Origin: Pseudomonas bananamidigenes
Lineage (GTDB): Bacteria; Pseudomonadota; Gammaproteobacteria; Pseudomonadales; Pseudomonadaceae
Direction: 5' to 3'
DNA length: 64,000 nucleotides
Assembly (NCBI RefSeq): GCF_001679645.1
Contig: NZ_LRUN01000023.1
Coordinates: forward strand, 62,001 to 126,000
Part shown: positions 1 to 9,079 of the stretch, in pieces
Layout: each line of letters starts with the position of its first letter
Numbering within the stretch: position 1 is the first letter of the stretch
Program-made: the position numbers and the translations under genes
The notes under the pieces: generated by a model
Told to the model about the DNA's origin: nothing
The model's input: the letters and a program-made list of their open reading frames with translations, nothing else
Databases searched by the model: none

Positions 1-1161
1 ACGCTGGGGAGCAGCGTCGAAGGCCTGGCTCCAGCTGTCCTTTTCGCCTTGAGCCACTGTCCGGCTGAAGTTCGCGGCACGCGAGCCGGGGTGCTTGAGC
101 AGTTCGCTGAACGTGCGTTCACCACCCAGATAGAAGTGCAGGGCGCTCATGCCGACGCACACGGTCAGGGTGCCCTGGCCGACGGTGCGCTGAAAGCTGC
201 GCTCGGCCGCCTCGCCCCAGGTGGCGTACAGATGTTGCAGGGTATCGAGGGTCAGGCCCGTGGGGACGGGCAGCGGTGTTGAAGTGTCCTGGTGCAGCAG
301 GTGAGCTTCGATGGCTTTCACCAGTGGTTGTGGATCGAAGCCAAGCAGACCGGGCTGTTGTTCGCTGCGAAACTTGCTGCGATAACGCGGGCCGGTGTCG
401 ATCTCCGGGGAAATGGCAAACAGCCCTTCGCCCGAATGGCCGGGATGCAGTTTCAGCCATGCGCTCCAAGGCTCGATGACCTGTGCGAGTTGAGCGATCG
501 GGTTCTGCCGCAGTTGATTGCAGCGAGCGCTGCCCAGCAGCAGCGCGGCGATATAGGTCTGTTCGACGCTCAGTTCACCGGTGAGGCTGGCCAGTTCATC
601 ACGTACCCGACGATGCTGCAGCTGCAAGTCACAGGCGCAGCGAAACAACTGGTGCAGCTCAAACCACAGTTGCTCCGGCGCCGGGCTGTAGAGCTGCGTG
701 GCGCGTACCAGTTGTCCTTTCAGCGCATGGGTGGCGCGTTGCAGGGCCTCGCTCAACAGGGCTGCACGGTCCTTTGTGTATTTGGGGGCGATACGCAAAA
801 CGATCTGTTTGTAACCTGTGGCCAGATGGCCCTGCAGGGCCTGGCACAGATTGCTGATCTTGCGTGAGCGCTCGTCGAGCATGATCGCCTGATGCAGAAA
901 GTGCCGTTCAAGGTGCTGACAGACGAAATACACCTCGGGCCGCAGCAGCTCCAGCAGTTGCAGGCGGTTGTCGCTGCGCGTCAGCAATTGATTGAGTTCG
1001 CCGAGTCCCTGATAGAGCTGGCGTGCGGTTTCGCCGATGTTGGCCTTGGGCAGTCCGGCGATCCAGCGTTTGAGGTCGCGCGGGGTCGCGTCGCAGAAAG
1101 ACAGGCGCAATTGAGTGGGCGTCGGGGCGCTCAGTTGAGGTGGTTGTCGAGTCTCACTCAT
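1..1161 (-). CDS. Conserved pseudomonad protein of unknown function, 3' part outside window
   Basis: The frame is open from an ATG at 1161 down to base 1 with no stop, so at least 387 N-terminal residues are present and the C-terminus is missing. The protein begins MSETRQPPQLSAPTPTQLRL and is largely helical by eye. It has no signal peptide or membrane segment. A patch around 140-180 encodes LTVCVGMSALHFYLGGER, which looks like the start of a second, more globular domain. In PAO1 the gene beside psd on this side is a hypothetical protein (PA4958 region), so this is probably backbone. I do not recognise a function. A GGAG lies about 11 bases upstream of the ATG. Confidence 0.75.
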   Translation of the reverse strand, partial: MSETRQPPQLSAPTPTQLRLSFCDATPRDLKRWIAGLPKANIGETARQLYQGLGELNQLLTRSDNRLQLLELLRPEVYFVCQHLERHFLHQAIMLDERSRKISNLCQALQGHLATGYKQIVLRIAPKYTKDRAALLSEALQRATHALKGQLVRATQLYSPAPEQLWFELHQLFRCACDLQLQHRRVRDELASLTGELSVEQTYIAALLLGSARCNQLRQNPIAQLAQVIEPWSAWLKLHPGHSGEGLFAISPEIDTGPRYRSKFRSEQQPGLLGFDPQPLVKAIEAHLLHQDTSTPLPVPTGLTLDTLQHLYATWGEAAERSFQRTVGQGTLTVCVGMSALHFYLGGERTFSELLKHPGSRAANFSRTVAQGEKDSWSQAFDAAPQR

Positions 1162-1383
1162 GCCGTGACCAGCTCCGGCGGCGAATAGGGCAATGCCAAA
1201 AACTCTAGCAGCTGTGGCCTGTTTCGCAGGCGTTTGTCAGGCTTTTTTACCGTTGGTCTGCTGGCCTGATGCCATTTCCTCAGGCGCTACTAGGCTCTTT
1301 GGCGTGCGATCGGAAACGCACGGTTGCACGGCTTGCCGCTTACGTCGGGCAGGTCTCTGAACAACTTCAAGGAGATGAGGTTC

Positions 1384-1785
1384 ATGTCTAAATACGCAGT
1401 TGCAAACCAGTGGGGCGGTAGTTCGGCACCCTGGCATCCGGGTGGAACCTGGGTACTGGGCGCGCGGGACAACCAGAAAGTCGTCGCCATCGATATCAAG
1501 TCAGGCGACGGTGGCAAAACCTTTACCGGCACCATGACCTATGCCGGTGAAGGCCCTATTGGCTTCAAGGCTCAGCGCACTGGCCAGAACCAGTACAACG
1601 TCGAGAACCAGTGGGGTGGCAACGATGCCCCTTGGCATCCGGGTGGCAAATGGGTGATCGGCGGTCGGGATAACCAGAATGTTATCGCGTTGAATGTCAC
1701 CTCGAGTGACGGCGGGAAAAACCTCAGCGGCACCAATACCTACGCCAACGAAGGGCCGATCGGCTTCCGTGGGCAGATAGAGTAA
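1384..1785 (+). CDS. OAA-family high-mannose-binding lectin (Pseudomonas fluorescens agglutinin type)
   Basis: The 133-residue protein consists of two tandem repeats of about 66 residues. Each opens with NQWGG(S/N)xAPWHPGG and ends with the T-Y-A-(G/N)-EGPIGF motif. This is the hallmark of the Oscillatoria agardhii agglutinin family, which folds as a compact beta-barrel with one oligomannose site per repeat; the Trp-Gly-Gly stretch and late Glu/Arg residues line each site. It closely resembles the described P. fluorescens lectin. AAGGAG at 1369-1374 is well placed for ATG 1384, so the in-frame ATG at 1324 is not used. There is no signal peptide, so the lectin is cytoplasmic or released by another route. 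It stands alone, convergent with psd, at a junction in otherwise conserved order, which suggests an accessory insertion. Confidence 0.93.
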   Translation: MSKYAVANQWGGSSAPWHPGGTWVLGARDNQKVVAIDIKSGDGGKTFTGTMTYAGEGPIGFKAQRTGQNQYNVENQWGGNDAPWHPGGKWVIGGRDNQNVIALNVTSSDGGKNLSGTNTYANEGPIGFRGQIE

Positions 1786-1804
1786 CGGCGCCGTTCAGGT
1801 CGTG

Positions 1805-1836
1805 TCCGCCCCTTCGCAGACGTGCGCAGGGGCGGA
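1805..1836. terminator. Stem-loop between convergent lectin and psd genes
   Basis: TCCGCCCC (1805-1812) pairs perfectly with GGGGCGGA (1829-1836) around a 16-base loop. It sits 20 bases after the lectin stop and just before the psd stop. There is no T-tract, so it is a weak terminator candidate that could serve both strands. Confidence 0.45.
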
Positions 1837-1845
1837 TCAGCAGGT

Positions 1846-2706
1846 TCAGGCGTTCGACAGCGCCAGGGCCTGCCCCATCTGTACCGGCGAACCGGCTTTC
1901 AGTTCCTCGACCCATTTCACCTGGTCCGGCCCGAACAGCACGATCGCGGTCGAACCCAGCTTGAAGCGCCCAAGTTCGGCACCTTTTTCCAGATGAATCG
2001 GCGCTCGGGCTGCTTCGTCGTAGCGGAAGGTTTTCAGCTCGCGCTTCGGTGGCGTGACCAGACCGGCCCACACGGTTTCGATCGAGGCCACGATCATCGC
2101 ACCCACCAGCACCACGGCCATCGGCCCGCGCTCGGTGTCGAAGATGCACGCTACGCGCTCGTTGCGGGCGAACAGTTCCGGAACGTTCTCCGCGGTGGTC
2201 TGGTTGACCGAGAAGATCCGGCCCGGGATGTAGACCATTTCGCGCAGGGTGCCCGCCAGCGGCATGTGCACGCGGTGGTAATCCTTCGGCGACAGGTAAA
2301 CGGTTGCGAACTCGCCACCCATGAACGGCGCCGCATTGGCGGCGTCGCCACCCAGCAGTTCGAGCACGCTGAAGCTGTGGCCCTTGGCCTGGAAGATGCG
2401 ACCGTGCTCGATCGGGCCGAGCTGGCTGATCGCACCGTCGGCCGGGCTGAGGATCGCGCCCGGTGTCTGATCCAGAGGGCGTGCACCGTCTTTCAGTGCA
2501 CGGGTGAAGAAGGCGTTGAAGTGCTCGTAAGCGGTCACGTCCTCAACCAGTGCCTGGGACATGTCCACCTGATAACGCTTGGCGAACCAGGTGGTGAAGG
2601 CATTCTTGAACCAGCGCACGCGGCACTCGGCAATGCAGCCGGCCAGGCGCGACAGCAAGTGGTGAGGCAGCAGGTACTGACTGATGATAAACAAACGCTC
2701 TTTCAT
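1846..2706 (-). CDS. psd: Phosphatidylserine decarboxylase proenzyme
   Basis: This 286-residue inner-membrane enzyme converts phosphatidylserine to phosphatidylethanolamine, the last step of PE synthesis. The self-cleavage motif LGST lies near residue 252 ([12 protein letters not shown]). Cleavage between Gly and Ser generates the beta chain and an alpha chain with an N-terminal pyruvoyl group. The N-terminal [16 protein letters not shown], the HRVHMPLAG segment and the length are as expected for the bacterial group. It lies 18 bases downstream of rhdA on the same strand, as in other pseudomonads, and the two are probably co-transcribed. Confidence 0.97.
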   Translation of the reverse strand: MKERLFIISQYLLPHHLLSRLAGCIAECRVRWFKNAFTTWFAKRYQVDMSQALVEDVTAYEHFNAFFTRALKDGARPLDQTPGAILSPADGAISQLGPIEHGRIFQAKGHSFSVLELLGGDAANAAPFMGGEFATVYLSPKDYHRVHMPLAGTLREMVYIPGRIFSVNQTTAENVPELFARNERVACIFDTERGPMAVVLVGAMIVASIETVWAGLVTPPKRELKTFRYDEAARAPIHLEKGAELGRFKLGSTAIVLFGPDQVKWVEELKAGSPVQMGQALALSNA

Positions 2707-2724
2707 GACTGTCCTTGAAAATCC

Positions 2725-3540
2725 TTAAAGCTCGACGGGGGTGTCGGGGTGGTTGCCCCATTCGCCCCAGGAACCGGCGTAACCCTTGACCCGCGGATAA
2801 CCGAGAGCCTTGGCCACCAGATAAGTGAAACCGGACCGGTGATGGGTCTGGCAGTGAGTGATGATTTCCTTGTCTCGGGTGATTCCGAGGCTCTCCAGGA
2901 TCTGCGGCATGTCGGTACGAATGCGCAACTGACGCGCCTGATCCATGCCTGCCGTCCATTCGAAATTGACTGCGCCGGGGATGTGCCCGCCCTTGGCCGC
3001 CAATACCTTCTCGCCGGAATACTCCAATGGCCCGCGAGCGTCCCAGATCGCCAGGTCGGCGGCGCCGAGACGGCTTTGCAGGTATTCGCGGGTGGCCGTT
3101 GGTTCATCGTGCAGGGTCAGGGACACCGGGCCGCCGACGGCAGGCGGGACCTGGATCGACATCGGCGAACCTTCCGCCAGCCACGCCGGCAGGCCGCCGT
3201 CGAGGTAGTGATACTTGTCGTGGCCGATGACATCGAGCAGCCAGATGAAGCGTCCGGCCCAGCCACCGCCCTCGTCGTCATAGGCCACGTAGACCGCGTC
3301 CTTGTTATGGCCCAGTTCGCCGAACAGCTCTTCGAGTTTTTCTTTTGTCGGCAACAGGCCCGGAGCCGGCGCCTGGCCCAGCTGGGTGCGCTTCGGGTCG
3401 ACGAAGCGTGCGCCGGGAATGTGACCCTCGGCATAGCGGGCGGCACTGGTCAGATCCACCAGAATCAGGTTGCGGGCGTCGAGGCGCGGGAGCAGGTCGC
3501 TCGGCTCGATCACCAGCGCCAGGCCAGAGAAGTCAGACAT
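2725..3540 (-). CDS. rhdA: Tandem-domain rhodanese (thiosulfate sulfurtransferase)
   Basis: The 271-residue protein has two rhodanese domains, at about 10-130 and 150-271. The N-terminal one is the inactive copy. The C-terminal one carries the active loop CQTHHRSG near residue 230, with the sulfur-accepting Cys, followed by the family ending GYAGSWGEWGN. This CQTHHR loop is characteristic of RhdA of Azotobacter and Pseudomonas, which moves sulfane sulfur from thiosulfate to cyanide or other thiophiles. The ATG at 3540 (MSDFSGLALVI) is preferred because it begins at the conserved domain edge; an in-frame ATG six codons upstream is less likely. Confidence 0.93.
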   Translation of the reverse strand: MSDFSGLALVIEPSDLLPRLDARNLILVDLTSAARYAEGHIPGARFVDPKRTQLGQAPAPGLLPTKEKLEELFGELGHNKDAVYVAYDDEGGGWAGRFIWLLDVIGHDKYHYLDGGLPAWLAEGSPMSIQVPPAVGGPVSLTLHDEPTATREYLQSRLGAADLAIWDARGPLEYSGEKVLAAKGGHIPGAVNFEWTAGMDQARQLRIRTDMPQILESLGITRDKEIITHCQTHHRSGFTYLVAKALGYPRVKGYAGSWGEWGNHPDTPVEL

Positions 3541-3579
3541 GTGAGGTCTCCAGAGCACAAAGGGGAAGGATTGTAGCTG

Positions 3580-5118
3580 TCATTGGCCGCGCTGGCTAAA
3601 GCTGTGCAGGGCTTTCTCGATGCACTGCGCGGTTTTGCCGAAGGCTTGCACGGTGATGTCGGCGAACGGCCCGCCGCCCTGATCGGCCACCACGATCATG
3701 ATCACCCGGCCGTTATGGACCAGCGAGCGCAGAAACAGATGCTCGCCCCGGAACAGTGTGCGCAGGGACGGCGGCAGCAGAGCGGAAAACTGGGCGTTGT
3801 TGTCCGGGGTGATCCGCACCTGTGCCTGCTGCGCTAGCAAACGTTGCAGTACCGTGCTCTGGCTGACGGCGAAATTGAGCGCAGCGGCTTCCTTCGGCAA
3901 ACCGGAAATCTGCTGCACCCGCAGACTGGACTGAGTGCGATCGGCCATCAGGATCATCACCCGGCGCATGCCGCTGGCCACCAACGCGTCGCGGGCGGCG
4001 ATGGTCAGGTGCATGGCATTGGTGAAACGGCTCGGCTCGGCCAGCAGCTCGGCGCATTGCCGGCGCCATTTGGCGAGGTCTTCGGCATTGGGTGCTGCGG
4101 CGGGCAGCAGGCCGGCAGGCAGGTGATGAGTGCCCCACGGCCAAAGCAGCGAAACTGCCGGATGCCACAGATCCGGCATCGAATGCCGGCGTGCGCTGTT
4201 GGCGGCCTGCTGGTGCAGCTGTTGTTGCACTTCGTCCAGGGAAATCTGCAGATAGAGGCTGGTCAGGTACTGCCAGCGCTCGCTGTGCGGACTGTCCCAG
4301 GCCTGTTGCGCCGACAGCGCCAGACCGTTGGCCAGCAGCACGGTGTTGGCCGGCTGATTTAGCCAGTTGCGCAGGGTCGGGTCGTCATCCAGGCGATTTT
4401 GCTGGCGCAGCGGGTGATCGACGTCGCGGGCGATGCGCAAGACCTTGACCAGCTCGCGCTGTTCGGTGAGCAGCAGGCGATAACCCTGCTGCACCCAGAT
4501 CGGCAGGCGCCAGACGTCGACCAGTGCCTGACCGATCTTCAGCAGGCGCACGCCGAACAATTGTTTTTCCACGTCACGGGCCGATTCGCCCTTGTGGATC
4601 ACCCGCAGTTCCCATTCTTCGAGCAATTTGGGAAAAGTCAGCGCCAACGGCCACAGCGGCGACAGAAACAGCAGACTGCCCCAATGAATGTCCTGCCACA
4701 GGCGCGCCAGGCGGCTGGCGAAAAAACCGTTGGCCTGTTGCGTGGCGTGCTGACTGATCATCTGTATTTGGCGCAAGGCCTGGGGGATCTGTGCCGCAGG
4801 CTCGGCGGGCAGGCGTGCCAGCAGTTCTTCGGTGCGGGAAAGCCCGAGGCGGTTGATCGCCACCTCAAGGTTTTCCGCCGGTGCGGTCAGGCTGCCCAAG
4901 GTATGGCGGTTGGCTTCGCGAATGATGCTCAGGGCCAGCGCCGGGCTGTCCTGCATCAGGTCGGCAATGTCGCGCAACGAGCTGCGATTGTCGCGGATCG
5001 CACGGCAGACCTTGTCGTGAGCCTCTTGCGGCACCGGCAGGCGCACGCCGTCGAGCAGCTTCACCCAGCCATCGAGCGTAGTCGGTCTTGCGTGTGGGAC
5101 GTTCGTTTCATTAGCCAT
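3580..5118 (-). CDS. HDOD-domain protein of the PA4955 type
   Basis: The 512-residue protein starts at MANETNVPHARPTTLDG. Residues about 15-220 match an HDOD domain (SLRDIADLMQDSPALALSIIREAN, LGSLTAPAENLEVAINRLG). HDOD domains are metal-free relatives of HD phosphohydrolases used as signalling scaffolds. The C-terminal part from about residue 350 looks like a sensory domain, not an enzyme. The frame stays open for 104 codons upstream, but that stretch crosses the motA promoter region, so ATG 5118 is chosen. It is divergent from motA and has kept this position in Pseudomonas, but a role in motility is only suggested by location. Confidence 0.85.
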   Translation of the reverse strand: MANETNVPHARPTTLDGWVKLLDGVRLPVPQEAHDKVCRAIRDNRSSLRDIADLMQDSPALALSIIREANRHTLGSLTAPAENLEVAINRLGLSRTEELLARLPAEPAAQIPQALRQIQMISQHATQQANGFFASRLARLWQDIHWGSLLFLSPLWPLALTFPKLLEEWELRVIHKGESARDVEKQLFGVRLLKIGQALVDVWRLPIWVQQGYRLLLTEQRELVKVLRIARDVDHPLRQQNRLDDDPTLRNWLNQPANTVLLANGLALSAQQAWDSPHSERWQYLTSLYLQISLDEVQQQLHQQAANSARRHSMPDLWHPAVSLLWPWGTHHLPAGLLPAAAPNAEDLAKWRRQCAELLAEPSRFTNAMHLTIAARDALVASGMRRVMILMADRTQSSLRVQQISGLPKEAAALNFAVSQSTVLQRLLAQQAQVRITPDNNAQFSALLPPSLRTLFRGEHLFLRSLVHNGRVIMIVVADQGGGPFADITVQAFGKTAQCIEKALHSFSQRGQ

Positions 5119-5189
5119 GTCTGGACGGGATCTTGATCTGCTGTAGACGCGCCCGGCACGGGCTAAATTGGCTTTTCGCCTGAACTGGC

Positions 5190-5216
5190 TATAGTCTGGC
5201 GCAGTTTTGCCGATAA
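5190..5216 (+). promoter_or_regulatory. FliA (sigma-28) type promoter of motAB
   Basis: The sequence TATA at 5190-5193 is followed, after exactly 15 bases, by a perfect GCCGATAA at 5209-5216. The consensus is TAAA-N15-GCCGATAA, so only one -35 base deviates. The motA start codon lies 69 bases downstream. Flagellar late-class genes are typically read by FliA, which fits a stator operon. Confidence 0.75.
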
Positions 5217-5284
5217 GTAGAAGAAGAGATTTTTTAACTTCCGAATATGACCTTGAACCCGACTTAAACAAGTACTTTCTATCT

Positions 5285-6136
5285 ATGGCTAAAATTATCG
5301 GCATCATCGTCGTATTCGCGAGCGTGCTCGGCGGATACGTGCTCTCCCACGGCAAGATTGCCGCCCTGATCCAGCCTTTCGAGGTGATGATCATCGGTGG
5401 TGCGGCACTCGGAGCATTCCTCCAGGCCAACCCCGGCTACATGACCATGCACGTGCTCAAGAAAGCCCTGGGCATGTTCAGCTCGCGTTTCAGCCACACT
5501 TTCTATCTGGAAGTGCTCGGCCTGATCTACGAAATCCTCAACAAGAGCCGCCGCGAAGGCATGATGGCCATCGAAGGCGACATCGAAGATGCCGCTGCGA
5601 GCCCGATCTTCGCCAAATACCCGGCGGTGCTGAAAGACGAACGCATGACCGCGTTCATCTGCGATTACCTGCGCATCATGTCGTCCGGCAACATGGCGCC
5701 GCACGAACTTGAAGGACTGTTCGACATGGAGCTGTACAGTCTCAAGGAAGAACTGGAGCACCCTTCCCACGCGGTCAACGGCATCGCCGACGGCATGCCC
5801 GGTTTCGGTATCGTGGCGGCGGTACTGGGTATCGTGGTGACCATGGCGTCGCTGGGCGACGGCGACCAGAAGTCCATCGGTCTGCACGTGGGTGCGGCAC
5901 TGGTCGGTACCTTCTTCGGTATCTTGGCGGCCTACGGTTTCTTCGGCCCGCTGGCGCATTCCCTGGCCCACGATGCCAAGGAAGAGCTCAACGTCTACGA
6001 GGCCATCAAGGCTTCGCTGGTGGCTTCGGCTTCCGGCATGCCGCCGTCGCTGGCCGTGGAGTTCGGGCGCAAGGTTCTGTACCCGGCTCACCGCCCCAGC
6101 TTTGCCGAGCTGGAGCAAGCGGTACGCGGTCGCTAA
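5285..6136 (+). CDS. motA: Flagellar motor stator protein MotA
   Basis: MotA (283 residues) forms, with MotB, the proton-conducting stator that drives flagellar rotation. Two N-terminal membrane helices (about 4-22 and 30-50) are followed by a large cytoplasmic loop and two helices after residue 170 (GMPGFGIVAAVLGIVVTMAS and GAALVGTFFGILAAYGF). The prolines in GMPGFGIV are part of the stator-rotor coupling region. The start at 5285 (MAKIIGIIVVFASVLGG) matches the family; 26 extra in-frame codons upstream begin inside the promoter. motB follows after 3 bases. Confidence 0.97.
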   Translation: MAKIIGIIVVFASVLGGYVLSHGKIAALIQPFEVMIIGGAALGAFLQANPGYMTMHVLKKALGMFSSRFSHTFYLEVLGLIYEILNKSRREGMMAIEGDIEDAAASPIFAKYPAVLKDERMTAFICDYLRIMSSGNMAPHELEGLFDMELYSLKEELEHPSHAVNGIADGMPGFGIVAAVLGIVVTMASLGDGDQKSIGLHVGAALVGTFFGILAAYGFFGPLAHSLAHDAKEELNVYEAIKASLVASASGMPPSLAVEFGRKVLYPAHRPSFAELEQAVRGR

Positions 6137-6139
6137 GTC

Positions 6140-7201
6140 ATGGAAAATAACCAGCCGATAATCATCAAGCGCGTCAAGCGCTACGGTGGCGGGCACCACG
6201 GCGGAGCGTGGAAGATCGCTTTCGCCGACTTCGCGACGGCGATGATGGCGTTCTTTCTGGTGTTGTGGCTGCTGTCCACCGCGACACCGGAGCAGAAGAT
6301 CGCCATCGCCGGTTACTTCAAGGACCCGGTCGGCTTCTCGGAAAGCGGCACGCCTTACATCATCGATCTGGGTGGCACGCCGACCCTGGCGCCGGAAAAC
6401 ACCCTCAACCCTGAAGTGAAGTCTCAGCCGCAACCGGACAAGGTCACGGTCGACACCGATCAGGTCGAAGGCATGGCCGAGCAGGTCGAGAAGGAACGCC
6501 TGGAACTGTTGCTGCAGGAGCTGCAGAACAAGGTCGACGAGAACCCGCAACTGCAGAAGTTCAAGGATCAGATCCTGTTCGAAATCACGCCGAACGGCTT
6601 GCGCATCCAGATCATGGACGCCGAGAACCGGCCGATGTTCGACTCCGGTTCCGCACGCCTGAAGCCGTACTTCGAAGACATCCTGCTGGCCATGGCCGAC
6701 ACCATCAAGGCAGTGCCGAACAAGATCAGCATCAGCGGCCATACCGATGCCAAGCCGTACACCGGCACCGGCGACTTCGGCAACTGGGAGCTCTCGGCCA
6801 ACCGTGCCAACGCCGCCCGGCGTGCGCTGGTGGCGGGCAGCTATCCGGACGGGCAGGTGGCACGGGTGGTGGGTTACGCCTCGTCGGCACTGTTCGACAA
6901 GGAGAACCCGTTCAATCCGGTCAACCGTCGCATCGACATTGTGGTGCTGACCAAGAAGGCCCAGGCGGCCATCGAAGGTTCGCAAGGCGCTGAACCGGCG
7001 AAACCGGCAGAAGGGAAGAACGGCGCCGATCCGGCCAGACCGGTCGACCCGAACGCGTTGCCGGCGGACCAGCAGCCGGTGCCGGCCCACGAGTTGCGTG
7101 AACGGTTGAACCTGTTCGACGACCCGCTGCCGAAACCGGCCGAGCCGGGCAGCGCGGCGCCAGCCCCGGCGCCTGCTGCACCGGCTCCCGCGCCGAAGTA
7201 G
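6140..7201 (+). CDS. motB: Flagellar motor stator protein MotB
   Basis: This 353-residue partner of MotA has one membrane helix at about 27-48 containing the proton-carrying Asp30 (AFADFATAMMAFF). A periplasmic plug and linker come next. The OmpA-type peptidoglycan-binding domain at about 150-275 contains the signatures SGHTDAKPY and NWELSANRANAARR. The C-terminal 60 residues are a Pro/Ala-rich tail (PAPAPAAPAPAPK) without known function. It is in an operon with motA and is followed at once by a strong terminator. Confidence 0.96.
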   Translation: MENNQPIIIKRVKRYGGGHHGGAWKIAFADFATAMMAFFLVLWLLSTATPEQKIAIAGYFKDPVGFSESGTPYIIDLGGTPTLAPENTLNPEVKSQPQPDKVTVDTDQVEGMAEQVEKERLELLLQELQNKVDENPQLQKFKDQILFEITPNGLRIQIMDAENRPMFDSGSARLKPYFEDILLAMADTIKAVPNKISISGHTDAKPYTGTGDFGNWELSANRANAARRALVAGSYPDGQVARVVGYASSALFDKENPFNPVNRRIDIVVLTKKAQAAIEGSQGAEPAKPAEGKNGADPARPVDPNALPADQQPVPAHELRERLNLFDDPLPKPAEPGSAAPAPAPAAPAPAPK

Positions 7202-7208
7202 TGACCAA

Positions 7209-7240
7209 TAAAAAAGCCGCGAGATGATCGCGGCTTTTTT
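7209..7240. terminator. Bidirectional intrinsic terminator between motB and rsgA
   Basis: The arms AAAAAGCCGCGA and TCGCGGCTTTTTT enclose a 5-base loop. There is an A-tract on one side and a T-tract on the other, so it can end both motAB and the convergent rsgA. Confidence 0.9.
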
Positions 7241-7252
7241 GTGTCCGGTTGC

Positions 7253-8284
7253 CTAGTACCCGTTTTCGGGCAGGCTGGCGATGATCGAGCGGTAGCTGTT
7301 CATCCGCTGTTGCTGGATGCGTCCGTCCTCAAGGGCCTTGAGCAAGGCACAGCCCGGTTCGCGATCGTGCTTGCAGTCGCGGAAGCGACAGGTGCCGAGC
7401 AGGTCGTCGAACTCGATGAAACCGGCTTCGACGTCGGCACGGCTGACGTGGCCGAGGCCGAATTCGCGGATGCCCGGGGAGTCGATCAGCTCACCGCCGC
7501 CCGGGAAGTGGAACAGCCGTGCGGTGGTCGTCGTGTGCTGTCCCTGACCGGACCATTCGGACAGCGGGCCGACACGGGTTTCGACATCCGGCAACAGGCT
7601 GTTGACCAGCGATGACTTGCCGACACCGGACTGGCCGACGAACACGCTGATGCGCCCGTCGAGCTGCTTCTGCAGCTGTTCCATGCCATTGCCGTGATGT
7701 GCCGACACTTCCAGCACCGGATAACCCAGCGTGCGGTACACCGCCAGCAACGCGTTCAGTGCCGGAGCGTTCTGTTCGTCGATCAGGTCGAATTTGTTCA
7801 GCAGCAGCAACGGACGGATGCCGGCGTGTTCGGCGGCGACCAGATAACGGTCGATCAGGTTGGCGTGGGGCTCGGGCAGCGGGGCAAAGACGATGACGAT
7901 CATGTCGACGTTGGCGGCCACCGGTTTGAGCTGGCCACGGCTGTCCGGGCGGCACAGTTCGGTGGTGCGCGGCAGTTGCGCGACAATCACGCCGATGCCC
8001 TGGTTGCCGGCACGCCAGACCACTCGGTCGCCGGTCACCAGCGCGGGCAGGTTGGCTCGCAGATAGCAGCGGAAAACCTGGCCGGCCAGTTCGCCGTCAA
8101 CGGCCTCGACCTCGACCTGCACACCGAAGTGGGCGATCACCAGGCCGTGTTGCTCCGGGCCCAGGTCGCCGCCTTCGAGCGCCTCGACCGCCGAGGACTC
8201 GCGTTTGGCGGCGCGGGCGGCGCGCTCGCCCTGAATCTTTTCGATGCGCCAGTTCTGGCGGCGATTGAGTTGGCGTTTGGCCAT
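7253..8284 (-). CDS. rsgA: Small-ribosomal-subunit biogenesis GTPase RsgA
   Basis: RsgA (YjeQ) is a GTPase that checks late maturation of the 30S subunit. The 343-residue protein has an N-terminal OB fold (about 60-125) and a circularly permuted GTPase domain. Its motifs appear in the order [13 protein letters not shown] (Walker A) and DSPGI. The C-terminal zinc motif C-x6-C-x-H-x5-C lies near residue 300 ([14 protein letters not shown]). The basic N-terminus [18 protein letters not shown] is normal for pseudomonads. It is divergent from orn, the conserved arrangement. Confidence 0.97.
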   Translation of the reverse strand: MAKRQLNRRQNWRIEKIQGERAARAAKRESSAVEALEGGDLGPEQHGLVIAHFGVQVEVEAVDGELAGQVFRCYLRANLPALVTGDRVVWRAGNQGIGVIVAQLPRTTELCRPDSRGQLKPVAANVDMIVIVFAPLPEPHANLIDRYLVAAEHAGIRPLLLLNKFDLIDEQNAPALNALLAVYRTLGYPVLEVSAHHGNGMEQLQKQLDGRISVFVGQSGVGKSSLVNSLLPDVETRVGPLSEWSGQGQHTTTTARLFHFPGGGELIDSPGIREFGLGHVSRADVEAGFIEFDDLLGTCRFRDCKHDREPGCALLKALEDGRIQQQRMNSYRSIIASLPENGY

Positions 8285-8391
8285 GGGTGTTCCGTCTGAA
8301 GAATGCAGCGATTAGGTAAAACGGCCGCGAGTTTAGCACGCCCGGGCATCGGCCTAGGCTAAACTGCGCGGCATTGCCTAGGAGTCGAAAT

Positions 8392-8934
8392 ATGCAAAAC
8401 CCACAGAACCTGATCTGGATCGACCTGGAGATGACCGGTCTGGATCCGGAAAATGACGTGATCATCGAAATGGCCACCATCGTCACCGACAGTGACCTGA
8501 ACACCCTGGCCGAAGGCCCGGTGATCGCCATCCACCACAGCGACGAAGTGCTCGCCCGCATGGACGAGTGGAACACTCGCACCCACGGCAACTCCGGCCT
8601 GACCCAGCGCGTGCGTGAAAGCCGAGTGAGTATGGCCGAGGCCGAAGCCGAAACCATCGCCTTCCTCGAAAAGTGGGTGCCGAAAGGCAAGTCGCCGATC
8701 TGTGGCAACAGCATCTGCCAGGATCGTCGCTTCCTCTATACCCACATGAAGTCGCTGGAAAGCTACTTCCACTACCGCAACCTCGACGTCTCCACACTCA
8801 AGGAGCTGGCGGCGCGCTGGGCACCGGACGTGCGTGACAGCTTCAAGAAGGGCAGCACCCATCTGGCGCTGGACGACATCCGCGAGTCCATCGCCGAGCT
8901 GCAGCACTACCGCAAGCACTTCATCAAGTTCTGA
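8392..8934 (+). CDS. orn: Oligoribonuclease
   Basis: Orn is a 3'-5' exoribonuclease that degrades 2-5 nt RNAs. In Pseudomonas it also degrades pGpG, the breakdown product of cyclic di-GMP. The 180-residue protein shows DEDDh-type acidic motifs: DLEMTGLDP near residues 12-20, a middle Asp after [11 protein letters not shown], and the late His-Asp pair around [14 protein letters not shown] 8392 is chosen because AGGAG at 8380-8384 precedes it and the protein then begins [16 protein letters not shown] as in the family. Confidence 0.97.
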   Translation: MQNPQNLIWIDLEMTGLDPENDVIIEMATIVTDSDLNTLAEGPVIAIHHSDEVLARMDEWNTRTHGNSGLTQRVRESRVSMAEAEAETIAFLEKWVPKGKSPICGNSICQDRRFLYTHMKSLESYFHYRNLDVSTLKELAARWAPDVRDSFKKGSTHLALDDIRESIAELQHYRKHFIKF

Positions 8935-8947
8935 GATCGGCGGCCTT

Positions 8948-9004
8948 TGTGGCGAGGGAGCTTGGTCCCGGCTGGCTGCGCAGCAGCCAGATCCCCTCGT
9001 CACA
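8948..9004. repeat. Fluorescens-type palindromic repeat (REP-like)
   Basis: TGTGGCGAGGG near 8948 pairs, with one G-T wobble, with CCCTCGTCACA near 9004. Between them GGCTGGCTGC and GCAGCAGCC form an inner stem. The GTGGCGAGGGAGCTTG core is a common extragenic repeat in this species group. It lies just after orn. Confidence 0.7.
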
Positions 9005-9079
9005 GACGTTCAGCAAAGCCCTCTTCTGGTGCAGCCCTGAAATGGCTAGACTGCGCGCCTTCCCGCCAGGATCGCCACC

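Noticed and set aside
3541..3558. Upstream in-frame start for the rhodanese gene
   Set aside because: The extra residues (MLWRPH) are not part of the family N-terminus, and ATG 3540 begins the conserved protein.
5279..7090. Minus-strand frame of 603 codons opposite motA and motB
   Set aside because: It covers both stator genes in antisense and has an Arg/His-rich random composition.
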